In this document: one piece after another, positions 54,136 to 63,733 of the stretch
Layout: each line of letters starts with the position of its first letter
Position numbering within the stretch: the first letter of the stretch is position 1
From: JBBPZA01 sp963728925
GTDB taxonomy: Bacteria; Actinomycetota; Thermoleophilia; Solirubrobacterales; Solirubrobacteraceae
Direction: 5' to 3'
DNA: 64,000 nucleotides
Assembly: GCA_963728925.1 (NCBI GenBank)
Contig: CAVSMB010000002.1
Location: 62,001 to 126,000 of the forward strand
The notes under the pieces: model-generated
Seen by the model: the letters and a program-made list of their open reading frames with translations, nothing else
Told to the model about the DNA's origin: nothing
The model's database searches: none
Translations under genes and position numbers: made by a program

Positions 54136-55095
54136 CTACGGCGAGCTCACAGCCCCTGGTAGCGCCCGCTCGACGATCCCCGCCACCAGCTCGTCGAAGC
54201 CCAGGCCTCCCGCCTCGGCGGCCTGGGGCAGCAGCGAGGTCTCGGTCAGGCCGGGGATCGAGTTCGCCTCGAGGACGAAGAGCTCCCCCGCGGCCTCGTC
54301 GAGCATGAGGTCGATGCGGGCGAAGCCCGCGCACCCGAAGAGGCGCCAGACGTCAAGGGCCAGGTCCTGCGCTCGCCGAGTCAGCTCGTCCCCGAGCTCC
54401 GCTGGGCACACGAAGTCCGTGCGCCCGATCTCGTAGCGGGCCTCGAAGTCATAGAAGGCCTCCTCGCGGGGCACGGCCTCGACGACCGGGAGCACCCGCG
54501 CCCCGCCGGCGTCGTCGACGATCGAGACCGCCAGGTCGCGCCCCGCGACGTGGCGCTCGAGCAGCACCTTGGCGTCGTAGGAGAACGCGGCGACCAGCGC
54601 GCCCGGGACGTCGGCGGGCGTGCGCGCGAACTTGATCCCGAGGGCCGAGCCCTGGGCGGCCGGCTTGACCACGATCGGGAAGCGCAGGCGCTCCTCGATG
54701 GCGCCCAGCACGGAGGCCGCGCCGAGCTCCTTGAACGCCGTCTCGCCGAAGGCGTAGAACGCCGGGGTCGGGATCCCGGCCGCGCGCATCTCGTGCTTGG
54801 CGAGGACCTTGTCCCAGCAGCGGATGCACGCCGCGATGCCCGAGCCGGTGAAGGGGATGCCGAGCACCTCGAGCAGCTCCTGCACCGTTCCGTCCTCGCC
54901 GTCGCGGCCGTGCAGGGCGACGAACGCGACGTCGGGCGCCGTGTCGCGCAGCCGCTCGACGAGATCGTGCCCGACGTCGACGGCGACCACCTCGTGGCCC
55001 ACGCGCTCGAGTGCGTCCTCGACGCGCCCGCCCGAGCGCAGCGAGACCTGCCGCTCGAGCGAGCGGCCGCCCTTCAGTACGGCGACTCGCGTCAC
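54136..55095 (-). CDS. ddl: D-alanine--D-alanine ligase (type B-like), second paralogue
   Basis: A 319-residue ATP-grasp ligase: VAVLKGGRSLERQVSLRSGG, FVALHGRDGEDGTVQELLE, IVVKPAAQGSALGI, the omega-loop FYDFEARY with a retained tyrosine, and FVLEANSIPGLTETSL. It differs clearly from the ligase at 7461-8453, so it is not a recent copy. It overlaps the aminotransferase stop upstream (GTGA). Making D-Ala-D-Ala or a related dipeptide is likely; why two ligases are kept is unknown. Confidence 0.9.
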   Translation of the reverse strand: MTRVAVLKGGRSLERQVSLRSGGRVEDALERVGHEVVAVDVGHDLVERLRDTAPDVAFVALHGRDGEDGTVQELLEVLGIPFTGSGIAACIRCWDKVLAKHEMRAAGIPTPAFYAFGETAFKELGAASVLGAIEERLRFPIVVKPAAQGSALGIKFARTPADVPGALVAAFSYDAKVLLERHVAGRDLAVSIVDDAGGARVLPVVEAVPREEAFYDFEARYEIGRTDFVCPAELGDELTRRAQDLALDVWRLFGCAGFARIDLMLDEAAGELFVLEANSIPGLTETSLLPQAAEAGGLGFDELVAGIVERALPGAVSSP

Positions 55096-56441
55096 CGCGC
55101 CTGCCGGCGGCGGAGCTCGAGCACCTGGGCGAGCTCGGGGTCCTCTCGTGGCGCGTCGCGCACGGGCCGGCCCGCCGGCGCCGGCGCCGTCCCGGTGAGG
55201 GTCCCGTAGAGGCCGACCTGCTCGCGGACGATCTTGCCGATGCGGCGGATGCCCTCGCGGATGTCGTCCTCCTGCACGCCCGAGAAGTTCAGCCGGAGCG
55301 ACGATCCGCCGCGGCCGTCGAGGTAGGCGGCGCGGCCGGGGACGAAGGCGACGTTCTCGCGCAGGGCGCGGGCCAGCAGGTCGGTGGTGTCGATGTAGTC
55401 GGGCAGCGTCGCCCAGATGAAGAGCCCGCCCTGGGGGTAGGTCCACTCAGCCTCGCGGGGCAGGTGCTCGGCGAGGGCGTCGAGCATCACGTCGCGCCGG
55501 CGGCGATAGATCTCGGTGAGCGAGCGGACGTAGTCCTGCCAGCGGCTGCCGTCGAAGTAAGCGGCGACGAAGTGCTGGGTCATGGACGAGCTGCAGAGAT
55601 CCGCGGCCTGCTTGCCGATGGTGAGCTTCTCGAGCACCGGCCGCGGCGCCGCCGTCCACCCGAGGCGGATCCCCGGTGAGAGGATCTTCGAGAAGGTGCC
55701 GAGGTAGATGACGAACTCGCCGCCGTCCAGCGCGAAGAGCGGTGTGCGCGGCTCGCCCTCGTAGCGCAGGAGGCCGTAGGGGTTGTCCTCGAGGATCAGC
55801 AGCTCGCGCTCGCGCGCGAGCGCGACGAGCGCCCGGCGGCGGTCCTCGGCCAGCGTCACCCCGGCGGGGTTCTGGAAGTTCGGCACCGTGTAGATGAACT
55901 TCGGCCGGCGCCCGTCCGCCTCGAGGCGGTCCAGGGTCGAGGCGAGCAGGTCGACGCGCATGCCGTCGCCGTCCATGGCGATCTGGACGACGTCGGCCTG
56001 GTAGGCGCAGAAGGCGGGGACGGCGCCGGGGTAGGTCGGCGCCTCGGCCACCACGACGTCGCCCGGGTCGATCAGCGCCTTGCAGACGAGGTCGATCACC
56101 TGCTGGCCCCCGGTGGTGATCAGCAGGTCGTCGGGGTCGACCTCCATGCCCTCCTCGGCCATGACCTCGACCACGCAGCGCTTGGCGGCGGCGAGGCCGT
56201 CGGTGGGGCCGTACTGCAGGGCGCGCGCGCACGAGTCGGCCGCGACGCGCTGCATGATCGCCGCGTAGCTGGAGGCGGGGAAGGTGGAGGTGTCGGGCAG
56301 GCCGCCGGCGAGCGAGATGACGTCGTCGCGCTCGGTGATGGCCATCAGGTCGCGCATCGCCGAGGATTTCATGACCTTCGTGCGCTCGGCGAAGAGCCCG
56401 GCGTAGCGCTCGAGGTCGCGGCGCGTGGAGCGCTCGCGCAT
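55092..56441 (-). CDS. PLP-dependent aminotransferase, class I/II (2-aminoadipate/MocR-like)
   Basis: A 449-residue fold-type I aminotransferase resembling LysN and MocR-like enzymes: VISLAGGLPDTSTFP, QYGPTDGLAAAKR, LITTGGQQVIDLVCKAL, VPNFQNPAGVTL, ILEDNPYG and the PLP lysine region YLGTFSKILSPGIRLGW. No helix-turn-helix domain is fused, so it is an enzyme rather than a MocR regulator. ATG 56441 has GAGGGG upstream. Its coupling to the ligase suggests an amino-acid supply role, possibly a D- or L-amino acid for the wall; that is inference. Confidence 0.88.
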   Translation of the reverse strand: MRERSTRRDLERYAGLFAERTKVMKSSAMRDLMAITERDDVISLAGGLPDTSTFPASSYAAIMQRVAADSCARALQYGPTDGLAAAKRCVVEVMAEEGMEVDPDDLLITTGGQQVIDLVCKALIDPGDVVVAEAPTYPGAVPAFCAYQADVVQIAMDGDGMRVDLLASTLDRLEADGRRPKFIYTVPNFQNPAGVTLAEDRRRALVALARERELLILEDNPYGLLRYEGEPRTPLFALDGGEFVIYLGTFSKILSPGIRLGWTAAPRPVLEKLTIGKQAADLCSSSMTQHFVAAYFDGSRWQDYVRSLTEIYRRRRDVMLDALAEHLPREAEWTYPQGGLFIWATLPDYIDTTDLLARALRENVAFVPGRAAYLDGRGGSSLRLNFSGVQEDDIREGIRRIGKIVREQVGLYGTLTGTAPAPAGRPVRDAPREDPELAQVLELRRRQAR

Positions 56442-56546
56442 GCGCCCCTCTTCGCCGTCGCGACCCGAGCTCCCCCCGGGGGAGCCGTGGTCTATCGTCA
56501 TGCGGCCGCTCACGCTAGCGAACCGCCGGCGCGTGCAGCCTCCCGC

Positions 56547-57137
56547 ATGGAGCTCATCCTCGCCATCTGTCAGGGGATCGGCCTCGCGCTCGCCGCCGGC
56601 ATCCGCCCCTTCCTCCCCGCCCTCGTCGCGGGCGCCGCGGCGAGCGCGAACTTCCTCGTCAACTTCGATGGCACCGACTACGAGTTCCTCGAGGTCCCGG
56701 CCTTCCTGCTCGCCGTCACCCTGCTGCTCGTGATCGTGGTGCTCCTCGAGCGCCGGCTCGGCGAGGAGCGGGTAGAGCGCGGGCCGATCGGGGCCGCGCT
56801 GGCGGGGATCTCGCTCGGCCTCGGCGCCCTGCTCTTCGCCGGCTCGCTGGCCGACGAGGGCTACGCCTCCTGGCCCGGCGTCGTCGCCGGCCTGGCCTGC
56901 GCGGCGCTGGCCAACGCGGCGACCCGTGCGCTCTTCCACCGCACCCGCACGCGGCTGGACGACGAGGCTCGCGCGGCGCTCCCGGTCTACGCCAACGGCG
57001 TGGCCCTGCTGCTCGCCGCGCTCTCGCTCCTGCTCCCCCCGGTCGGGCTCGTCGGCTTGGGCCTCCTCGCCTGGCTGCTCTTCCGCGGCCGCCGCCGGGA
57101 GGGCGAGAAGTACGCCGGGCTGCGGATCCTGCGGTAG
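56547..57137 (+). CDS. DUF4126-family membrane protein
   Basis: A 196-residue protein with about five hydrophobic segments: ILAICQGIGLALAAGIRPFL, VPAFLLAVTLLLVIVVLL, GAALAGISLGLGALLFAGSL, and two more near the end. The GIRPFLP and SLADEGY pattern recalls DUF4126. Function unknown. It ends one base before the phosphodiesterase-like gene. Confidence 0.72.
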   Translation: MELILAICQGIGLALAAGIRPFLPALVAGAAASANFLVNFDGTDYEFLEVPAFLLAVTLLLVIVVLLERRLGEERVERGPIGAALAGISLGLGALLFAGSLADEGYASWPGVVAGLACAALANAATRALFHRTRTRLDDEARAALPVYANGVALLLAALSLLLPPVGLVGLGLLAWLLFRGRRREGEKYAGLRILR

Positions 57138-57138
57138 C

Positions 57139-58611
57139 GTGGCTCAACACCCTAAGAAGCTCGTCCTCACCGTTATCGACGGGGTCCGGCCGTCGGCGCT
57201 GCAGCGCGTGCTCGAGCAGGGCCGGGCGCCGGTGCTCAAGCGCCTGATCGACGACGGCGTCTACGTGGAGGACTGCGTCTCGGCCTTTCCCTCGGTCACC
57301 CCGGCGTGCGCCGCGACGATCACTACGGGGGTGGGTCTGGACCGTCACCGGATCCCCTCTATGAACTGGTATCACCGCGGGGAGTCGCGCTACGTCGAGT
57401 ACGGCTCGAGCTTCAGCGCGTCGCGCGCCTTCGGGATCCGCCGCTCGCTCACCGACACCGTCTACAACATGAACCTCGCGCACCTATCCCAGGACGTGGA
57501 GACGGTGTTCGAGAGCCTCGACGACGCCGACGTCCGCACCGCGGGCACCACCTACCTCATCTACCGCGGGCGCCATCGGCACGTGGCCGCGAGCGAGCGT
57601 GCCCTCGGGCGCCTGGCCACGGCCACGATCCTGCCCCACGCCGTCTACGGGCCGCTCGAGCTGTTCTACGCCGACCTCTTCGCGAGCCGCCGCACCGGCT
57701 GCCGCGGCGCGCTCGGGATGCCCGGCGCGCGCGACGACCAGACGGGGTGCGTCGGCGCCTACCTCGTCGAGCACGACCTCTTCGACTTCCTGCTCTTCTC
57801 GCTCCCGGACAACGACACCCACTCCCACCGCCACGGCCCCCACGCGCAGGTCGACTCGCTGGCGCTGGCCGACCGCCAGCTCGAGCGGCTCATGCACGCC
57901 GCCGGCGGGCCCGACGCGTTTCTCGAGGAGCACGCGATGATCGTCGTCTCAGACCACTCGCACAGCGCCGTCGAGGCCCACATCGACCTCGAGGGGGCGT
58001 TCGGCGAGCGCCGCGTGCTCCAGCCCGCCGACCGCAACCCGCAGGACGCCGAGCTCGCGGTCTGCCCGGCGTGGCGCTGCGCCATGGTCTATGTGCTCGA
58101 CCCCGGGCGCCGCGACGACCTGGCGCCCGAGGTCGCCGCGGCAGCCGGGCGCGTCGAGGGGGTCGACCTCGTGATGCGCATGGCCGGCGAGGAGGCCGTC
58201 GTGTGGAGTCCGCGCGGGGAGCTGCGCTTCGCTCCGGGCACCGCCTTCCGGGATCGCCGCGGGGTCGGCTGGGCGGCCGAGGGCGAGCTCTCGGCGCTCG
58301 GTGCGCGGGTCCGCGACGGCGTCTTCTCGAGCGTGGACTACCCGGACGCGCTGACGCGCGTCTGGTCGGCCCTTCAGTGCCCCACGGCCGGCGACGTCCT
58401 GCTCTCGGCCGCACCCGGCTGGGAGTTCCTGGACTGGGGCGGCCAGGGCCACATCGGGGCGGGAACCCACGGCTCGCTGCACCGCAACGACTCCGAGAGC
58501 ATGCTGCTGTGGTGCGGGACGGGGCCGGAGTCACGTGCCGAGCGCGGCCAGTGGAGCCTGCGCGACGTCACCCCGATGGTCCGGGCTCATTTCGGGCTCG
58601 ACGCCTCCTAG
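57139..58611 (+). CDS. Type I phosphodiesterase / alkaline-phosphatase superfamily protein
   Basis: A 490-residue metal-dependent hydrolase. The N-terminal LVLTVIDGVRPSAL supplies the first metal aspartate, FPSVTPACAATITTG the nucleophile threonine, and later FLLFSLPDNDTHSHRHGPHA, MIVVSDHSHSAVEAH and GTHGSLHR the remaining Asp/His ligands. Such enzymes cleave phosphodiesters or pyrophosphates. No signal peptide is seen. It is sandwiched between membrane proteins and a GtrA/glycosyltransferase pair, so a lipid- or sugar-phosphate substrate is plausible. Confidence 0.85.
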   Translation: MAQHPKKLVLTVIDGVRPSALQRVLEQGRAPVLKRLIDDGVYVEDCVSAFPSVTPACAATITTGVGLDRHRIPSMNWYHRGESRYVEYGSSFSASRAFGIRRSLTDTVYNMNLAHLSQDVETVFESLDDADVRTAGTTYLIYRGRHRHVAASERALGRLATATILPHAVYGPLELFYADLFASRRTGCRGALGMPGARDDQTGCVGAYLVEHDLFDFLLFSLPDNDTHSHRHGPHAQVDSLALADRQLERLMHAAGGPDAFLEEHAMIVVSDHSHSAVEAHIDLEGAFGERRVLQPADRNPQDAELAVCPAWRCAMVYVLDPGRRDDLAPEVAAAAGRVEGVDLVMRMAGEEAVVWSPRGELRFAPGTAFRDRRGVGWAAEGELSALGARVRDGVFSSVDYPDALTRVWSALQCPTAGDVLLSAAPGWEFLDWGGQGHIGAGTHGSLHRNDSESMLLWCGTGPESRAERGQWSLRDVTPMVRAHFGLDAS

Positions 58612-58638
58612 CCGAGGACGGTTACCCTTCCCCGTCTC

Positions 58639-59121
58639 ATGCGGGACGAGGCCACCACCGCGGACGTCGGCTACGGGCAACGCCGTCGCGACACGGCCGC
58701 GCGCGTGGCCCGGCGCGTCGGGCACGGGACCCGCAAGCCGGGCAACTGGCTCCAGCTCGTGCGCTTCGCGGCGGTGGGCGCCACGGGCTACGTGGTCAAC
58801 CTCGCCACGTTCGCCGTGCTCGTGCACGTGGCCGATCTCGACTACCGCGTCGCGGCGACGCTCGCCTTCCTCGTCGCGGTCACCAACAACTTCGCCTGGA
58901 ATCGCCGCTGGACCTTCCGCAACGCGCGGTCCAACCACGCGCGCTCCCAGGCGCTGCGCTTCCTCCTGGTCAGCGTCGTCGCCTTCGGCTTCAACCTGGT
59001 CCTCCTCGAGCTGCTGGTCTCGGCGCTGGGCCTTCCCGAGGTGCCGGCGCAGGCCATCGCGGTGGCCTGCGCCACGCCGCTGAACTTCGTCGGCAACAAG
59101 CTCTGGAGCTTCCGGGCGTAA
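58639..59121 (+). CDS. GtrA-like membrane protein
   Basis: A 160-residue protein with four helices and the family pattern LVRFAAVGATGYVVNLATFA, VTNNFAWNRRWTFRN and a final TPLNFVGNKLWSFR. GtrA proteins flip or carry lipid-linked sugars. A basic N-terminus precedes the first helix. TACCCT lies 10 bases before the ATG. It is 5 bases before the glycosyltransferase gene, and the two probably act together in surface glycosylation. Confidence 0.9.
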   Translation: MRDEATTADVGYGQRRRDTAARVARRVGHGTRKPGNWLQLVRFAAVGATGYVVNLATFAVLVHVADLDYRVAATLAFLVAVTNNFAWNRRWTFRNARSNHARSQALRFLLVSVVAFGFNLVLLELLVSALGLPEVPAQAIAVACATPLNFVGNKLWSFRA

Positions 59122-59126
59122 GCATC

Positions 59127-60902
59127 GTGCCCTCGGCGAGGCGATCGCCCGCAGGGGGCGCGCGACGGGTCGCGCTCGTGGTGTGGATCGCGGTCGCGGT
59201 GGCGATCGCGGCGCCGCCGGCGGCGCGCGCCGCGGGCCCGCCCGCATCGGGGCCCGCCGTCGCGACCGAGCGCGTGGCGCAGGCGCCCACCGACCCCAAC
59301 GCGCTCACCTCGCCGGCCTCCCTCACTCGCCCGCCGCCCGGGCGCGTGCTCAGCGCCCAGGGGGCGACGGCGATCGCCGACATCGTGCCCGCGATCCGCG
59401 CCCTGCGGCGTCGCCACGGGCCCGGGCTGAGCGACCGGGCCTTCCTCAAGGGCGCCGATCGCTGGCAGGTCTCCTACTACGACGGCGGCAAGGAGGTCGG
59501 CCAGGTCCTCATCAGCGACCGCTCGGGCCGTGTCATCGAGGCGTGGACCGGCTTCCAGGTCGCGTGGTCGATGGCCCGCGGCTATCCCGGCGCCTTCGGG
59601 CGCATGGCGAACGCCTGGTACGTGTGGGTGCCGCTCTGCCTGCTCTTCGTGGCGCCCTTCGTCGATCCGCGCCGGCCCTGGCGCCTGCTGCACCTCGACC
59701 TGCTCGTGCTCCTCGGAGCGCTGTCGCTCTCCCTCGCCTTCTTCAACCACGGCCGCATCGGGCTCTCCGTGCCGCTCGCCGTGCCACCGCTCGTCTACCT
59801 GTTCGCCCGCATGCTCATGGCCGGCTTCCGGCCGCGCGCGCCGGCGAGCCCGGTGCGCTCGCTCGTTCCGTGGACGTGGCTCGTGGTGGCGACGGTGTTC
59901 CTCGTCGGCTTCCGGGTCGGGCTCAACGTCGCCGACGGGAACGTCATCGACGTCGGATACTCGGGGGTCATCTCCGCCGACCGGCTGACCCACGGCGAGC
60001 CGATCTACGGCGGCTTTCCCAAGGACGACGAGCACGGCGACACCTACGGCCCCGTGAACGCCTACGCCTACGTGCCCTTCGAACAGGCCTTCCCCTGGAG
60101 CGGGCGCTGGGACGACCTTCCCGCCGCGCACGGCGCGGCGGTCGCCTTCGACCTCCTGACGATCGTCGCGTTGTTCCTTCTCGGCCGGCGCATCCGCGGC
60201 CCCGACCTCGGCGCGATGCTCGCCTACGGCTGGGTGACCTTCCCGTTCACCCTGCTCGTCTCGAGCTCGGGCTCCAACGACAGTCTCGTCGCGCTGCTCG
60301 TCGTGGTGGCGCTGCTGGTGGCGGCGCGTCCGGTCCCGCGCGGGGCGGCGGTCGCGCTGGCCGGGCTGACGAAGTTCGCGCCGCTCGCGCTCGCGCCGCT
60401 GTTCGCCACCTACGCCCCGGGTCGGCGCACGCTCGCGCCCGGGCGGCTCCTGCGCTTCGGGCTCGGCTTCGTCGTGGCCGCCGCGGTGATCATGGCGCCG
60501 GTGCTCCTGCGCGGCGACCTGCACCTCTTCTACGACCGCACGATCGGCTACCAGAACGATCGCGGGTCGCCGTTCTCCCCATGGGGCCTGTACGGCGGGC
60601 TCGACGCGCTCCAGGCGGCCGTGAAGCTCGCCGGCGTCGCGCTCGCCCTGCTCGTCGCGCTGGTCCCGCGCCGGCGCGACCTGCGGGCCCTCGCCGCGCT
60701 CGGGGCGGCCGTGCTCATCCTCCTGCAGCTCGGCCTCACCCACTGGTTCTACCTCTACGCGGTGTGGTGGTTCCCCTTCGTCCTGGTGGTGCTGTTCGCG
60801 CCGCCCGGCGCCGAGCGCGAGGAGCCGCCGCTCACGCTCGGGGCGCAGGAAGCAGAAGCTGCTCGATCGCGTCCGCCCGTCGCCGTCGGCTCGCCCGGAT
60901 GA
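59127..60902 (+). CDS. Polytopic membrane glycosyltransferase (GT87/mannosyltransferase-like)
   Basis: A 591-residue protein. It opens with a signal-type helix and an extracytoplasmic domain of about 100 residues (RWQVSYYDGGKEVGQVLISD, PepSY-like). About ten hydrophobic segments follow, with loops YGGFPKDDEHGDTYGPVNAYAYVP and SSSGSNDSLVALLVVVALLV. The layout fits GT-C lipid-linked sugar transferases such as GT87. No catalytic motif can be assigned with certainty. Its last 71 bases overlap the convergent phosphoesterase gene. Confidence 0.78.
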   Translation: MPSARRSPAGGARRVALVVWIAVAVAIAAPPAARAAGPPASGPAVATERVAQAPTDPNALTSPASLTRPPPGRVLSAQGATAIADIVPAIRALRRRHGPGLSDRAFLKGADRWQVSYYDGGKEVGQVLISDRSGRVIEAWTGFQVAWSMARGYPGAFGRMANAWYVWVPLCLLFVAPFVDPRRPWRLLHLDLLVLLGALSLSLAFFNHGRIGLSVPLAVPPLVYLFARMLMAGFRPRAPASPVRSLVPWTWLVVATVFLVGFRVGLNVADGNVIDVGYSGVISADRLTHGEPIYGGFPKDDEHGDTYGPVNAYAYVPFEQAFPWSGRWDDLPAAHGAAVAFDLLTIVALFLLGRRIRGPDLGAMLAYGWVTFPFTLLVSSSGSNDSLVALLVVVALLVAARPVPRGAAVALAGLTKFAPLALAPLFATYAPGRRTLAPGRLLRFGLGFVVAAAVIMAPVLLRGDLHLFYDRTIGYQNDRGSPFSPWGLYGGLDALQAAVKLAGVALALLVALVPRRRDLRALAALGAAVLILLQLGLTHWFYLYAVWWFPFVLVVLFAPPGAEREEPPLTLGAQEAEAARSRPPVAVGSPG

Positions 60903-61629
60903 GCACGGCGTTGAGCCAGGGGTCGTCCTCGGTCGTCTCGAAGCGGACCGGCAGCTGGGTCAGCAGCGCCTCCACCGCCTGCTCGCGGCGCACGCCGATC
61001 ACGCCGCCGCGGCCCCCGGTCATGCCGACGTCGCTGATGTAGGCGGTCCCGCCGGGCAGCACCCGCGCGTCGGCGGTGGGCACGTGGGTGTGGGTGCCGA
61101 CCACCGCGGTGACGCGCCCGTCGAGGTGCCAGCCCATGCCGACCTTCTCGCTCGTCGCCTCCGCGTGCATGTCGACCAGCACCTGGTCGGCGTCGCCAAC
61201 CCGCGCGAGGGCGGCCTCGGCCTCGGGGAAGGCGGCCCGGCCGGCCTGCATGTAGAGGTTGCCCGAGAGGCTGACCACGCCGATCGAGACGCCGTCGCGC
61301 TCCACCGTCGCCGTCCCGTGGCCGGGCTGGCTGTGGAGGAAGTTCGCCGGGCGCACGATGCGCGGCTCGTCGTCGAGATAGCGCCACACCTCGCGGTGGC
61401 GGTAGGTGTGGTTGCCCAACGTGATGACGTCGGCCCCGGCGGCGAACAGCTCGTTCGCCGTCTTGGGCGTGATCCCGACGCCGCCCGCGGCGTTCTCGCC
61501 GTTGACGACCACGAAGGTCGGGTCGTGGCGCTCGCGGATCTCGGGCAGCAGCCGCGCGAAGACGCGACGCCCGACGCTGCCGACGACGTCGCCGACGAAG
61601 AGGATGGTGGTGGTCGAGGCCTCGGGCAC
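60832..61629 (-). CDS. YmdB/TIGR00282-family metallophosphoesterase
   Basis: A 265-residue cytoplasmic phosphoesterase: ILFVGDVVGSVGRRVF, VVNGENAAGGVGITPK, DVITLGNHTYRHREVW, VDMHAEATSEKVGMGWHLDG and VVGTHTHVPTADARVLPGGT supply the di-metal ligands. Bacillus YmdB is a 2',3'-cyclic nucleotide phosphodiesterase that affects development. Its promoter overlaps the divergent hemB promoter. The C-terminal 71 bases overlap the convergent glycosyltransferase gene. Confidence 0.92.
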   Translation of the reverse strand: MPEASTTTILFVGDVVGSVGRRVFARLLPEIRERHDPTFVVVNGENAAGGVGITPKTANELFAAGADVITLGNHTYRHREVWRYLDDEPRIVRPANFLHSQPGHGTATVERDGVSIGVVSLSGNLYMQAGRAAFPEAEAALARVGDADQVLVDMHAEATSEKVGMGWHLDGRVTAVVGTHTHVPTADARVLPGGTAYISDVGMTGGRGGVIGVRREQAVEALLTQLPVRFETTEDDPWLNAVLIRASRRRRADAIEQLLLPAPRA

Positions 61630-61637
61630 GGAGCGGG

Positions 61638-61643
61638 AGGGTA
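61638..61643 (-). promoter_or_regulatory. Putative -10 element (TACCCT) for the YmdB-like gene
   Basis: On the minus strand TACCCT is followed by 8 bases and GTG 61629. It is 9 bases from the opposite-strand hemB -10 at 61653, so the two promoters must compete or be co-regulated. Confidence 0.45.
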
Positions 61644-61652
61644 GTCCGGCAG

Positions 61653-61658
61653 TATCCT
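61653..61658 (+). promoter_or_regulatory. Putative -10 element (TATCCT) for hemB
   Basis: TATCCT ends 8 bases before ATG 61667, with no room for a Shine-Dalgarno. The transcript is probably leaderless. Confidence 0.5.
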
Positions 61659-61666
61659 CGACCGCG

Positions 61667-62628
<962 letters not shown>

Positions 62629-62650
<22 letters not shown>

Positions 62651-63711
62651 CGGTCCCGAAGGTCCGCAGCCGCAGGGACGGCGCGGCCGTCGCGCTCGAC
62701 GACCTCGACCGGCGCCTGCTCAACCTCATGCAGGGCAGCTTCCCGATCGAGCCGCGGCCCTTCGCCGCCGTCGCCCGCGAGGCCGAGCTGCCCGAGGACG
62801 AGGTGCTGCGCCGCGTCCGCCGCCTGCTCGACGAGCGCATCATCCGCGAGATCACGCCGATCTTCGACACGCGAGCGCTCGGCTACCGGTCGATGCTCGT
62901 CGCCGCCAAGGTCGACGCCGAGAACCCCCATCGCGCTGCGCGCCTCATCAACGCCCACCCCGGCGTCTCGCACAACTACCTGCGCAACCACGACTTCAAC
63001 CTGTGGTTCACGCTCGCCGTCGAGCCCGGCTCGCGGCTGGGGCTGGACGGCACGATCGAGGCGCTGGCGGCCGAGACCGGGGCGGAGTCGATCCGCCAGC
63101 TCCCCACCCTCAAGCTCTTCAAGATCCGCATGGACCTCGAGATGGAGGGCGACACCAAGGCGCTGGCCTCGGCCGCCCAGGCGGTGGCCCCCGCCGAGGT
63201 CGATCCCCAGCCCTACGACGATCTCGACATCGCGGTCATCCGCGCGACGCAGGGGCCGTGGGAGGCCGTCTCCGAGCCCTACGCCAAGCCGGCCGCCGAG
63301 ATCGGGATCTCCGTCGAGGCGCTCATCGAGCATCTCCACGGGATGCAGGAGCGCCGGCTGCTCCGCCGCGTGGCCGCGATCCTCTTCCACCGCCGCGCGG
63401 GCTTCTCGGCCAACGGCATGGGCGTGTGGAAGGTTCCCGACGAGCGCATCCTCGAGGTCGGAGGCCGGATGGCCGCCTTCCGCGGGATCTCGCACTGCTA
63501 CCAGCGCCCGACCTACGCGGACTGGCCCTACTCGGTGTTCACCATGGCCCACGGGCGCTCCAAGGAGGAGTGCGACGCGATCCTCGACGCGATCGCCCAG
63601 GACACGGGGATCGAGGAGCGCACGACGCTCTACTCCTCGACGGAGTTCAAGAAGATCCGCCTGCTGTACTTCACGGACGCCTTCGAGCAGTGGGAGCGCG
63701 CGCACTCCTGA
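62629..63711 (+). CDS. Fused Lrp/AsnC-type siroheme decarboxylase-like protein (AhbA-AhbB fusion)
   Basis: A 360-residue protein made of two tandem AsnC-like units. Each has a winged helix (LDDLDRRLLNLMQGSFPIE; YDDLDIAVIRATQGPWEAV) and a ligand domain (SHNYLRNHDFNLWFTLAV; ISHCYQRPTYADWPYSVFTM). The second histidine-rich segment is typical of AhbB/NirG-type siroheme decarboxylases. Family members convert siroheme to didecarboxysiroheme for heme d1 or Ahb-pathway heme. A position between hemB and hemL supports a tetrapyrrole role over transcription regulation. Confidence 0.85.
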
Positions 63712-63733
63712 CCGGGCCCGCCGCGCGTCCCTC

